This document shows, piece by piece, positions 34,901-47,202 of a stretch of 64,000 bases of DNA. The notes below the pieces were generated by a model, which saw only the letters and a list, made by a program, of their open reading frames with translations, was not told the origin of the DNA and ran no database searches. Position 1 is the stretch's first letter. Every line of letters starts with the position of its first letter. Source of the DNA: Sindora glabra (taxonomy: Eukaryota; Streptophyta; Magnoliopsida; Fabales; Fabaceae); NCBI GenBank assembly GCA_020226215.1, contig CM035233.1:55017751-55081750 (forward strand), in the 5' to 3' direction. The position numbers and the translations under genes were made by a program.

Positions 34901-36201
34901 ACTACTATTTTATTTTTGGGCATCAGTTATTTGTAAATAGCTAACATTATTTTGTAAACACTTATAGATTTTCATGAAATTAAATGCCACATCAAGTTTT
35001 ACAAAATTACATAGACTAGTGGAAAATAAACCAGCCATTCTACAAACTCTTAAAAAGTTGGATTAAGTGTGAGAAAGCTAATAATTTGCATAAGCAAGAT
35101 GTGAGGTTTACAATATTTTAAGATATTAATTTTTTTAAATTTTAGAAAAAGGATGGTTTTGAAATTAATAAAGAAATATTTTTATAATTTTATTAAACAT
35201 AAAGAATCTATGATAATATATTCTTATTGCATATTTTTCTCATAACGATAAAATATCAATCTATTAAATGTAAATATACAAAAATATGAGAAAGAAAACA
35301 TTGATATTAGAAAATTTATTTTATATATCATTATATGAATAAATGTAAATTTATGATAATATTAAATAAAAAGAAAAGAATTTTAATCTTCTAGTTTCAT
35401 TGCTAAAACTTGGTATCAATTATTGTATTCATCATCTAATATTACAACAAGTTAGATATTACCAAATCATAAATCTAGATAATATATTTGCCTTTATTAC
35501 TAATATCAATGTGTGTTTATGGATAAGGAAAATAATTATTTCTCCATCACATTTAACATATATAGATAACAATAGATAAAGAAGTAACAATTAAATTCTA
35601 TAATGAAAGGAAAGATGTTAGAAGAAATGGTGGGGGACTCATTTTCCTTATCCTTAATCAAATTCCAAAATTAGATAATAAAGGTTAAAACATCACCAAG
35701 ATGCTTTGAAATAGAAAGACAATGTGAAATATATAGGCAATTAAAAAATAAACTAAAGACATTAGTTAATGACTTAATACCAATATCTAAAACATGAATA
35801 TTTTTCAAATAAGTGGTGGTTGCATTCCTTAAAGAGATTTTTAAATACTTTTATATATCAATTCATAACAAAATTGATGTGTAAAGTTAAATGTCTCTCC
35901 TAGTGACCTTTGAAATACTTTTTAGATAACAGTTACATAAATAATTGATATCTTTATTTTACGATGAATTTCACTATTCCATTCACATCCACTTTAGGCG
36001 TTAGTGTAATTTAATCATCATCTTATGTTTTCTTGCAAATTTAAAAAATGTCATCAAGTAATTATACACTTCAATTATCTTAAAAATCATTATTTTATTT
36101 ATTCTAATAATTTCAAAAATATTATTACATTTATATAGACATTAGTTTTTATTATAACTGATGTCTATCAACTATTGTAAAATTGTAATTCTACAATAAT
36201 G
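31938..36201 (-). mobile_element. Nested CACTA element, 4.26 kb, with TNP2 remnant
   Basis: The plus-strand left end is the canonical CACTACTACAAAATC. The right end (TTCTACAATAATG, ending 36201) is a decayed reverse complement differing mostly by transitions. Both sides carry the 3-base duplication AAT (31935-31937 and 36202-36204), the size made by CACTA elements. Outside it, the sequence continues the left arm that pairs with 44600-44700. Subterminal regions are rich in short direct and inverted words such as ACATTGATTA, AATCGATGTG and AACTGATGT. It encodes only the C-terminal part of TNP2 on the minus strand. Confidence 0.65.
33050..34460 (-). pseudogene. CACTA transposase TNP2, C-terminal part (broken)
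   Basis: Minus-strand translation, with frameshifts and stops, shows the conserved C-terminal blocks of plant En/Spm TNP2 proteins. In order they are LVGLKSHDCYALIQ (about 34335), IRLCFFFSAICAKVIN then DLDNLQKNVIIPLC (about 34150-34240), DIMVHLVVHLVKQIRLYDLI (about 34050-34110), and a DUF4216-like end (YERYDINKYLFYTK, later YYRIIEDIQEFAY and FKKPIFQCKW, about 33550-33330). The N-terminal catalytic half is absent upstream, where subterminal-type repeats begin (about 34680-34970). It cannot make a working transposase. Confidence 0.75.
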
Positions 36202-36424
36202 AATTGAACCTTACAAATTTACATTTAGTAGCTTTCATGTTAGTATTTATATTTCTCTCAATACATATATAGCTCATTCCTCCTACAAGGCTACTAAAAT
36301 TTCTAAACTATAGGATTTTTTGTTGCCTTGCAAGAATTCCATATTTAAACATAAAACCCAATAAGAATATAGAATTATATATATTTTTTAAATGTCTATT
36401 TAATTGAAGTTCAAACAAATTACT

Positions 36425-36785
36425 ATATCAAGCCTATCATTTCTTTTCATATGCTTGACCATGCTAGTCATGTATTTATAAACACAATATCTATACTCCA
36501 TATTGCCTTTTTGTTTGGGCACCTACAACAAACTAATATAAAATAATATTAATTTCAAATAATGATGATCAATCACAATATTAGATACCTAAACTACATA
36601 AGAATGTTACCTTTATTTCCACCCATTTGATGTTACTTTTGATGGTGGAGCCTTGCATCTTGTAGTAAACATTTAGCAATGTTATGAATAACTTTTTTTT
36701 ATCTTATTATGATTCATGCCCCAGCCGATCAAGCCATTATATTGTCTTTCCTTTGGAATAAACCATATTTAACATCCAATGGTGG
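36425..36785 (-). pseudogene. Ulp1-like (peptidase C48) fragment, left arm
   Basis: Minus-strand text follows the Ulp1 protease layout: a His-Trp (HHWML), then WLDRLGHES with the catalytic-type Asp, then IKWVEIK, an 88-base GT-AG intron (36610-36523), then PKQKGNMEYRYCV. Related proteins have the nucleophilic Cys in an ECG context; here it is Tyr. Ulp1-like domains are known passengers of plant CACTA and Mutator-like elements. Catalytically dead. Confidence 0.65.
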
Positions 36786-38904
36786 TTATAACATTATCAA
36801 TATTAAAGCAAGATAATGAATGAGAAAGTAAAACTAAAGTCAAATTAAAGCCTACATGCCTTTCATAGTATAATACCATGTAGCATTATCACTTCTTATT
36901 CATTACCATAGTTTTATTTATGTACTAATTTTGATACTTATAGCTTGTCATGAACTCTTGTATCTTGTTTGGATAAAGGAAATCAAAGTAGAAGCTTAAG
37001 TTCCTTTCCTCAGTATTATGATACAAGTGCTTATAATTTTCAAAAGAATGAGCATTAGAATTGATACTGTCTAACATATGCACAAAACTAGGAAAAACTT
37101 AAAGGGTAAAAAAAGTTATGATAATAGAAACATATAATTCTTCCTTATTTTGAAGTTGTGAGATCTTCATCTTGGATAAATGTCATCTTTATGTCCCATA
37201 AAATCCTTACTATAAGATAACAAAATGATCATATAATTTAAAAATTTTCTATGTCATAGATTGGAGCTCCTCCCAATATATTCCTATATCAATTTTTGGC
37301 TAAGAACAAGTTGCTATAATCTTTAATTCTTTGAGTTTACTATCCTGATCCTTGCCCTTTTCTTTCTCTAAAAACACCTAAAAATATGTTACAAAAAATA
37401 TAACAATTAGATATATTAGATAGTATTTTATTTTATCATAAATAATGAATTTAAAGTGATAGAAAACTTCACCTTTGTTAATAAGTAAATCAAAGCTTTC
37501 TGCTAAGTTAGAAAAAAAGCTAAGTGCTTGAGCCATCTTGATAACCTCTTCCATCAATAATGGCATTTCAATTGACTCATCCTTGGCAATATCTACTATT
37601 ACCTTATATTAGGCTTTTAGTAATGCAATGGTATAAAGCATATAGTTAAGGAAAACCATGTCTTATACCACTTATCTAATAGGGAATCCTATAGCTAAAA
37701 GTACACATTTATATCTAGCCTACAATAATAAATAAACTATTCAATTAATATTAATGCAATCTTATAATATGATTAGAGAGCACTTAATAACAATTAGTAG
37801 ATGACATAAATTTATCTATGGTAATTGAGGGGAAGGGATCAAGTTTAATAGAGTAGTAGTTACCTTGCTATGACAAATGGGTTGCTATCTATACCTTCTT
37901 CCCCTTTTTGAGGCGAGCAATGACTTGTTAATTTGCTCATGTTTGGTCATCACATGCTATAGCATTGATTTAAATATATTCAACTTTTCCTGCTCGAATA
38001 TTCCTCTATTGTGAGGACATTTCATAACTCTTTCAAAGTGTTTCTTAAAAGCAATTGTTCTTATACCGCTTATATGCTGTAGAGATCTCAGAAAAATAGT
38101 TAATATGTCAATCCCCCTTACTATTAGAAACTCTTTTTAGATAGCTTGCTATATAAGCCTATCCTAGCACAGTGTATTCAAACATGGTTAAATATTTGTT
38201 AGTAAAAGTACACATTCTATACTTAATAAATTAATAAAATAATAATATCATTTACTATTCATTGGGCAACCTGTCAACTTTTTTTGTCATGAATTCGTCC
38301 TTGTTATTAACTTTAACTCTTTTTTATGACTCATGTTATTTAATGAGAGTGTTAAGGGTAGATGTTTGATCATTGAATTAAGTAACAATCTTCTTAACAT
38401 CTTGATTCCTTTCCTTAAGGATGTCTTCTTTTAATTTTCTATACCTGCATCGAGATAACCTAACATATTTTTGGCTTGATTTAGCTTATTTTATGCACTT
38501 AAGACTTATTAATAAGAAAAAAAATAAGGGATAAGAAGACATTATTTCTTGTATATAGTGAAAGAAAGACAATAGTACTAAGATAATTATAAATACTTGG
38601 AAGCGTTCTAAATGGCATATCTCCACAAACTTATCTCATATTAGGATGTCAATCTAGTGATTTTTTTAGGGGGAGGTTGCATCAAAATCCCTACTTCACC
38701 AATGTAATTATTCCTTAACATATACTTATTATCCCTCTACCTCTTTCTCACTAATAAAAAGATGCATTGTTTATAATACTAGTAAATATTAAATGTAGCT
38801 TGCAAGCAAACCTATAAATGATAAACCCAATTAGTAATCTAAAACTTCTTGTTATACTTATATACATATTGAAATAGAGATAAGTATTAAGATTCTTTAC
38901 TAAT

Positions 38905-39166
38905 AAATATTCCTAGATGGCATCTTTAATGTCTTGTTTTACTTGGTACCATTTCTTGATAGTAATGGATAACATAACGTTTACCAAGAACTAAGTTAGC
39001 TAGTAAAATTAGTTCCACTGGACTGACATGTAACTTCACTTTCATTGAATTCTACTCTTGACCTTTCCTTTTTGGTGCCCTTAAAGATTAAGTCCTTTTA
39101 AACTATCAAGCCCTTAGTGTCTTTTCTTTTCTCACTACATTCACTAAAGTTCCCAAATGCATCCAT
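38905..39166 (-). pseudogene. TNP1-like (Transposase_24) exon, left arm
   Basis: From an ATG at 39166 on the minus strand the frame begins MDAFGNFSE and continues with EKRKDTKG, VEFNES and, after stops, IKDAI*EYL. This parallels the plus-strand exon at 41550 (VEFNEA, IKDTI*EDL). The layout matches the start of plant Ptta/En/Spm TNP1-type proteins. Several stops are present. Confidence 0.55.
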
Positions 39167-40189
39167 ATTCTATTTAAAAAGACTTAATTAATATCAATAT
39201 TTAACTTATATGTCAAGCAATATCTAATATATAATCAAGCATATATAAGTACCTACTTAAATAAAAAGGAATGATTAAAAATTATTTTATCACATTCGAT
39301 TTGATCTTAGAACAAAATTTTATGCATAACAGAATGATATTTTCAAAAATAGTATCTAAGTAATAAAGTTACACTAATATAGAAAATTACTTCATAAACA
39401 TAGCATCCAAGTAAAAACTATATTTTTAGTTAATATGAGTAAAAAACATGACATGTATTTAGGTCTTTTAACTCTCCATATTAAATAATGCTTCTAAAAC
39501 ATGTAAGTAACTACTGAAAAATAATTTTAAAACATAAAAAAGAAAGCTTTCTAACAATAAACAAAAATGTTTGAGCTCTAACTTGAAGATTATAACTAAA
39601 ACATAAAATACTCATAAAGTATAGGTAAATACCTTAAAGAGATAAAAGTATATAGTGAAAGATAGTTTAGGGTTAATGGAAATAATTGCCAAACAGATGC
39701 TAAAGAAAATTAATTGCAAAGCACAAGAAAATTAATAGCAAATCACTGTATAATGCGAGTTTACCTGCAGTTATGAGAAACAAAGATGATGTGTATATGG
39801 GTAAAGACACTTTAGACATCAGTTGATACCAAAACTAACATCTAATGTTTTATGCATAATTACAAAAATTCCATTAGGTGGAACTTTCAACATTAGTTAT
39901 ATGTAAGAACCAACATCTAATGTTTTACTAATTTTTTAACATAACTATTCACTTTTATTTTCCACATTAGTTATTTAAACAACTATCATAGAATGTTTCT
40001 TTCTCCATCCACTTACTAACTTTACACTCGACAATCAATAATTCTATTTTATAATATTAGTTTTTTATTTAAGTTGACGCTGTAAGTTATACTTATTTAC
40101 AAAAATATCATCATACCATTATATATATTAATTTTCATGTTAACCATTGTCAATGTAGCAATGTTAAAGGGCAATTTCATAATAATGAA

Positions 40190-40533
40190 GAATAAATACA
40201 AAAACTAAATAGATCTTTACTTTTATATTCTGTACTTGTTGAATAAATGTTAAAATTCACATATTTAGCCACAAACTAATAGAGGTTTAGTATTGTAGTA
40301 TAATTGGAGAGTATAATACAAAATTAAAGAAAATCATCTTAAGTTTAAAGGTTAAGCATGCCTTATTGTAGAGAAAAATATTTTAAGGTTAGAAGAGTTT
40401 TAAGATTAAACTTACAAATAGTATCATAGTTTTACTCTTTTTATTTTCAACTCACACCCTGCTTTCCTTACCTTTTTTAGTTTCCATGTCAATTATTACT
40501 AAAATCTTATGTTTATAAAAAGATGATGTCATT
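40190..40533. other. Spacer between two head-to-head CACTA-family ends
   Basis: About 345 bases with no visible pairing across the axis. The inverted arms begin on either side of it. Confidence 0.5.
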
Positions 40534-41549
40534 CTATATTATTACAAATTTACCCTTTAACGTCTCCACATTAATGCTAGTTAATGTAAAAATTGACATA
40601 TATAATAGTATAATGGTATTTTTACAAATAATTAGAACTTATAACGTCGGTTCAAATAAAAAGCCAATGTTGTAAAGCTAAATTTTCTTTTACAGGATAT
40701 ACAATTTAAGGAACAAACCTTCCACAATTGTTATTTAATCAATTAATGTGAAAATTGAAGGCAAATCATTATGTTAAAAAAAGTAGAAAAATATTATATG
40801 CTAGTTTTTATATATAGTTGATGTTGAAAATGTCACCTAAAACATATTCATAACTATGCATAAAATATTAAATATTAGTTTTAGTGTCAATCAATGAGGA
40901 AATGCGTATACATCATCTTTATTTCTCATAACCACAAACATTTATTTATTATATGATGATTTGCTACTAATTTTCTTGTGCTTTCCACTTGATTTACTCT
41001 AGTATTTGTTTAGCAATTGTATATAGCAACCTTCGACCATCAATCACTGTTTAATCTACCTTTCTAAGGTATTTTTCCTTTTTTAGATATGCTTTGTAAG
41101 CATTTTATATTTTAACTATGGTTATGTTAAAGCTCAAGCATTCTCTTTTATTTTTAGAAAGTTTTAATTTTTATATTTTAAAATTACTATTTAATTGTTA
41201 ATTACATATTTTAGAAGCATTATTTAGGACAAAGAGTTGAAATACTTAAATTTATGTCATCTTTTGTACTCATATTGACTAAAAATGTCATTTTTGCTTA
41301 GGTGTTATGTTTATGAAGTAATATTCTACATTAATGTGGCTTTATTGTTTAGATACTAATTTTGAAAATATCACTTTATTGTGAAGCAAAGTTTTATTCT
41401 TAGATCAAATTAAATGTGATAAAATAATTTTTAATTGTTCCTTTTTTTGTTTAAATTATCACTTCTATGTATTTGACTATTTATCAAATGTTGCTTAGTA
41501 TGTAAGTTAAATATATGTGTTGATTTGGTTAAATCTCTATAAATAAAAT

Positions 41550-41850
41550 ATGGATGTATCTGGGAACTCTAGAAAAGGTAGGAACTCCAATAAAGGTGGT
41601 GAGAAAAGGAAAAGTATGAGAGGCTTTATAATTAAAAGAAACTTAGTCCTTGAGCATGCCAAAAGGGAAAAAGAAAAAGTAGAGTTTAATGAAGCAAAAG
41701 TTACATATGGGCTTAGCAGAATTAATTTTATCGATTACCTTTGTTTAGTACACAATAAGGAGCTCGCTACAATTGAAAAATGGCCCTAGTAGGAAAATAC
41801 ATTAAAGACACCATTTAGGAAGATTTATTTATAATAAACTACTTATCTCC
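41550..41850 (+). pseudogene. TNP1-like (Transposase_24) exon, right arm
   Basis: ATG 41550 opens a 79-codon frame: a Lys/Arg/Gly-rich start, then RGFIIKRNLVLEHAKRE, KVEFNEAKVTYGLSRINF, and IEKWP. After the TAG at 41787 the same frame continues VGKYIKDTI-stop-EDLF, as in the family pattern of KDxIWExI, where a Trp has become a stop. Downstream exons are likely around 41985-42110 and 42225-42470 (charged text, Lys-rich), but these are too decayed to place. TNP1-type proteins bind the subterminal repeats of CACTA elements. Confidence 0.55.
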
Positions 41851-44049
41851 ATTTCAATTTTTACATGTGCATAAAAAATGACATCTTTGATATACTAATC
41901 ATGTTTTCATTTGTGGGTTACCTTACATATTAATTTCAATATTAATTCATATTATAAAAAATAAGTATTTTTATTAGCAAGCAGGAGAAGGAAAGATTAT
42001 AGGCATATGTTAAAAAGGGATTACATCAGCTCAATAAGGACTTTGGCAAGACCTCTCCTTAAAAAATATAGATGAATTGACTAACCAACGGGGGACAAGT
42101 TTGTAAAAATGTGCCATTTGAAAGGCTTTTAGGTATTTGTGGTCATTTTAATACTATTATCTTTCTCCCATTATTAATAGAAAATAAAATCTTATCATCA
42201 CTTATTTTATTTTCTTTCTAATAAGAAGTAAATGCACAGAATAAAGGAAATCAAGCTAAAAATATGTACAAATATAACTTATCCTAGGGAGAATATTAAA
42301 AGATTAAGGAGAATGTCATTAGGGAAAGGACTAAAACTATTGAGGAGGCTATTACTCAATTTGATGATCCAAGCTCTACCTTTGTCACTCCTATTGAATG
42401 ATATGAATGGTGGTTAAGATCTAAAGTGAATAAGAAAGATGAATTCATGATAGAAAAAAGTCAACAAGTTACCCAATAAATAGTAAGTGATGTTATTATC
42501 TTATTATTTTGTCAAATATGGAGTGTGTTTATTTTTTAGCATCACATGATTAATTATTTTTTATTAGATTATGTCAAAATGAGCTCATGTAATAAGCTAC
42601 CAAGGAAAAGTTTTAAATGACAAGGTGAATGGATATATTGACTATTATTTTGGAAGCTTCAAAGTATCCTAGGCATGTGAGGGCAATTAGAGGAACTGTT
42701 AACATTAAATAACACTTTAAGAGAGTTGTAAAACATCCTTATAATGAAGTAATATCCAAGTGCCAATTAGCATTAATGTAGGAGATGATTTTGTAGTATG
42801 TGCTTACTAAACTTAAGTAAACTAGCAAATGGTCAACCACCTTGAAGGAGGAAGAAGAGGTGGTGTGAATGGCAACCCTTACACCACAATAAAGTAACTG
42901 CTATCTTATTGAGCCCAATCTTTACACCTAATTATCATAACTAAATTTTTATCATTATACTATGTATTGCCAATCACTCTCCAATTATGTTATAAGATTA
43001 CAATAATGTCAATTAGCTAGTTTATTTGTCATTATAATTTAGGCAAAGGAATGTACTTTTAGCTGAGGTACTCCTTCTTAGGTAAATGATGTAGGGTATG
43101 ATTTTCCCTAATTGTGTGACCATTGCATCGCTAGAAGACTAGTATAAAATTATGATAGACATTATCAAGGATGAGTTTCTTAAAGTACTATTTGATAAAA
43201 GAGGTTATCATGGTAACCTAAAGGGCTAACTCTTACTTAGTTTGGCCAAGGGCTTTAATTTGCTTATTTGTAGAAGTGAGGTTTTTTTAGGTTTTCCATA
43301 ATAAATAGTTCATTATTTATGGTTAAATAAATACTATTTAACATGTATGATTGTCATATTTTTTTCATAATTCATTTTTACATACCTCAAAAGAAAGAAA
43401 AAGGTAAAAAAAGTAGGATGAGGACAACGACAATAGTGGTAAGTTAAAAAATCAAAGCAAGCTTAAAAAATCAAAGACTTTGGCAACATATCCTTAATAA
43501 AAATCAAGTGTAGAAACATTGAAAAAGAAACTTAGAGCTATTGTATAGAATATGTCAAGTGAAGGGCTTATTGAATTATTTAATAATAAAGATTTTAGTA
43601 GAACATGAAGATAGCGTTCTCATGTCCAAGACAGAGATTTTTTAATTGCTGAATAGAGAGGAATTAGATGTTTCATATGTCATGACTTGGATGAAATATG
43701 TTCATTTTTACCTCCAAGTTTTTCTTCATTTTGTGCACATATTAAATAATATGAATTTTAATGCTTATTCATTACAAAAATTATAAGTATTTACATCGTA
43801 ATGCTAAAGAAAGGAACTAACTTTCCTTCTTCAATTTCCTAGATGCACTCAAGGTGCAGTTATTAGGAATAAACCATACATTGGGGAACGAATACATAAA
43901 TAAACCATGACAATAAATAAAAGGCAATGTTATATGATACCATATTATGAAAAGCATGATTGTGTAAGGATGGTTTTAATTCATTCTTTAGTTATATTTT
44001 CTCCTCTGTTATCATACTTTAGTGTATTGATATTGTTATAGCCACTATT

Positions 44050-44415
44050 AGATATTGAGCATTGTGTATACAAAAGAAAGTATAGTTTATTAACTTAACC
44101 TAGTGGCATATAAACTACAAGAAAAGTGGAAGAAGTCATTCACAACCTCAATGCACATTCATTTGAGGATGCAAGACTTGACTAAGTTTAATATCGAATG
44201 AGTGATAATGAAGATAATGTTCTCATGTATGTTTTAGTACCTAATTTAGTGATCGAAATTATATGAAATTAACATTATTTTACATTAAATTGTTATAATG
44301 CCCTATATAAACAGGCAATATGGAGTATGGATGCTATGTTTTCAAATGCTTGGCTAACATGGTCAAGCACATTAGGAAGAATAAAAAGCCTAATATGATA
44401 ATTTATTTGAATTTC
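44050..44415 (+). pseudogene. Ulp1-like fragment, right arm
   Basis: Shows the same layout as the minus-strand fragment at 36425-36785. An ILSIVYTKESIVY stretch precedes, an intron-like gap follows, and then GNMEYGCYVFKCLANMVKHI (44314-44373). The nucleophilic Cys of the usual ECG is again Tyr. It is broken by stops and frameshifts. Confidence 0.55.
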
Positions 44416-45488
44416 TGTTAGGTAAACACTTTTGGAAGTATGTAATTATATCTTCTTATTAAGTTTTATGTGTGAACATGTAGTTCTTCCAAGATAACAT
44501 AAGAACCTTGCAATGCAACAAATTTAATAGCCTTTTAAAAGGAATGGGCTACATATGTATAGAGAGATACAAACACAAGCATTAGCATAGAGATATAAAT
44601 GAAAATTGTATATATAATGCACTTGTAAGCAATCACTTATAAATGAATATATTGTTTTGTATGCATTATGAAAGTTATTTGTATGTATAATTTAATGTTA
44701 TTTAAAAGGTGGAACTATTTTGCACTAGTAAGTGTGTCTATCTTGTCATTTAAGGAACAGGTTTGGTTTCTATCTTGGAGTAATAAAGGTACACCTTATC
44801 TTTAAAAAAAGAAAAACTAATATACCATATCAATTTATTATTAACAATTAGTATAGGTAATATACAACACCAATTTTATAACTAAAATCAATATGAAAAA
44901 GTAAAATTATATCTAGGTAGATAAAGCAATGAATTGAAAAAATGGAATTTCATATTAATTTTATTATACAACTAATATAGAAAAATAAGTTTCCATTAAT
45001 AACTTGAAAGCTATCATAACTTTAAGATGTTAGTTTTAGTTCATAACTAACATGAAATACCAAAATGATATTATTTTTTTCCTTAAAATTTGTGAAAATA
45101 AATGCGAGAGTTAACATTAGAATCTTGTCCCGAGCATCAAATTGCATATAAATTATAGAGATTGCCTTACAAAATGATCAACTAACTCATTTTCTTTTGT
45201 AAGCAAGATGTCTAATATAATTTTTCTCTAATAAATAAGATCACCTCTACTCAAGTTTAACCTTTTTTTCACTCTTATTGGTGTTTTCTTTTCAACTTGA
45301 AATGTCTCATTTCTCCTCTAAACTTAAATATAAATGTCTATTCATTGTGTGTTATGTTGATTTGTTTGAATTTTTTTGGTTTTTGATTTCATTAATTAAA
45401 TTCTAGTTAAGGTGGGTTTCTTAAAAAGAGGTGGCATATTTTCTTCCTATAAAGCAATAGGATGACATGAGCATTTCAAATGACATAT

Positions 45489-45493
45489 AATTC
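45489..45493 (+). repeat. Copia target-site duplication, left (AATTC)
   Basis: AATTC stands directly before the 5' LTR and directly after the 3' LTR (54809-54813). Confidence 0.9.
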
Positions 45494-46463
45494 TGTTGGT
45501 GTGTGTCCTAGGAACCAATCATATAGATGATTGAAGTAATACACAATGTATTATATTTTATTTTAGGTAATTTAATTATTATATTTTATTTTTATAATTT
45601 TATTATTATTCTGCGTGATTTATAACTTAATATAATAATTATCCTTAGAATAGCTTCGCTATTCCTAAAATGCCTCTAGTCAAGTATTATTACAAAAAGG
45701 ATAGTAATAATACATCGAGACTAGCATATATAATGATTGATGATTACAAATCATGGATATGTGATATCAAGTCAATACATGAGTACATTATTAGTGAACA
45801 ATGTACTGGACTGACCCATTATGAGAATATTGCATGGATAGACGTATCATAAGTTATTCTCATATGATTACAAATACACATAAACTTTTAACCTAAAGTC
45901 ACTACGATTTTCTACATGAGAAATTACTCACTTTAGTATTGTCCTATATCACCTTTAATCAGGATGACGAATAGGGCATTGATTAGGTGTGTCATGAATC
46001 GTGCAAAGGAAAGTGAGTGATGTAGATGAGATTTTGTTATTCTTGTATAAAAGAAAAATATCATTGGCCCCTTGATTGAGTGAGACTTAGAAATGCATGG
46101 CCATGCTCAATTGGATTAATATGTGATATTAATAATTTATTTTAAGTCTACTCAGTATCAAGAAATATAAATTGAACATTGACGAGGATGACACATTCCA
46201 TGCCTCCAATTCAATTGGATATTATTACAAAAGGATTATGATGCAAAATGTTAATCATTTATTAGGTGGATGTCAAATTACAGACATTCTTACTACTTGA
46301 GTGGCAATGATGTATTGCTAGATACCACTCACTGTCTATAGCTCAATAATGAATCATTGTCAACATAGTAAGAACCTACAGAGTCACACAAAAGGAATAA
46401 GAATAAGACAATAATTAATTGAACTTTAATTATATTAATATCTAATTAATTGGACTTATTTTC

Positions 46464-46507
<44 letters not shown>

Positions 46508-47189
46508 CGTGAATTTATATATATTATTAAGAATAATAAATTCACGTAATATATATATATATTATGTGGTATTATTTGATATTAAAGTAATATCAAATAA
46601 TTATGTTATCAGATATTAGATAAATATATTATGAAATAATATTATTTTGATATTTGATAATTATATACAATTATCTAATATTAAGATATTTATATTATGA
46701 GATAATATTATCTAATATTAGATAATTAATAGATAAGTTCTATCTCTCCTCATTATCTCTAGGATGAGGATAAAATGAGTTGTTAAGTGTGATTAAGATT
46801 TTAGAAGCATTATCCTAATAGGACTAGGATTGTGACTTGCCTAAGTTCTATAAAAAGAGGCTTAAGGGCAGCACATTAAAGATGCGCTCATAAGCCTCCT
46901 AAAACCCTAAATCACTCAAAAAATATCGAATCCTAATTCCTAAAGAGAGAAATGCATCCTAGCAAATTCATGGAAGGCGAGAGGTCGTTGTTCACTCGAT
47001 GTGGATACCATAGAGACGCTGTACCTTTCGACCGGCGTTTGATTCATCTACTCTCAAGTTTTGATAAGTAGAAACATGAGTGCCCAATGGGTAAAATCCT
47101 AATCATTTATGCTTTTTGCATGGATCCTAGGTAGAATTCGGATTAAAATTTTGAAATTTCGCTGCATGTAATAATCCGAATTTCTAACA
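45494..47189 (+). repeat. Copia 5' LTR
   Basis: Longer than the 3' LTR mainly through a TA run (46468-46504) and an adjoining palindrome, ATTACGTGAATTTAT paired with ATAAATTCACGTAAT (46504-46553), which the 3' LTR lacks in large part. A second set of palindromes built on TATCTAATATTAGATA-type words lies at 46600-46730. Confidence 0.93.
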
Positions 47190-47190
47190 G

Positions 47191-47202
47191 TGGTATCAGA
47201 GC
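47191..47202 (+). promoter_or_regulatory. Copia primer-binding site (initiator-Met tRNA)
   Basis: TGGTATCAGAGC, one base after the 5' LTR; an exact match to the usual site. Confidence 0.92.

Larger units (their letters stand above)
31795..40189 (-). mobile_element. Left CACTA-family arm (minus strand), interrupted
   Basis: Read on the minus strand from 40189, this arm has a CACTA-type subterminal region, a TNP1-like exon (39166-38905), a long decayed middle part, and an Ulp1-like protease remnant (36785-36425). It is then interrupted by the nested CACTA element 31938-36201 and resumes at 31937 down to about 31795. Through most of this course it is the inverted counterpart of 40534-44700. Identity between the arms looks like roughly 70-80% by eye. 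The terminus near 40189 reads CATTATTATGAAATTGCCCT on the minus strand, a decayed form of the family end. The far end is lost. Confidence 0.6.

Noticed and set aside
37378..37566. 62-codon minus-strand frame, considered as a TNP2 N-terminus
   Set aside because: No TNP2 motif is visible and it lies inside the TNP1/Ulp1 arm, not in the nested element that holds TNP2.
31938..45000. One single autonomous CACTA element with TNP2, TNP1 and Ulp1
   Set aside because: The TNP2 part is bounded by its own ends and AAT duplication, and the TNP1/Ulp1 parts occur twice in opposite orientation, so at least three elements are involved.
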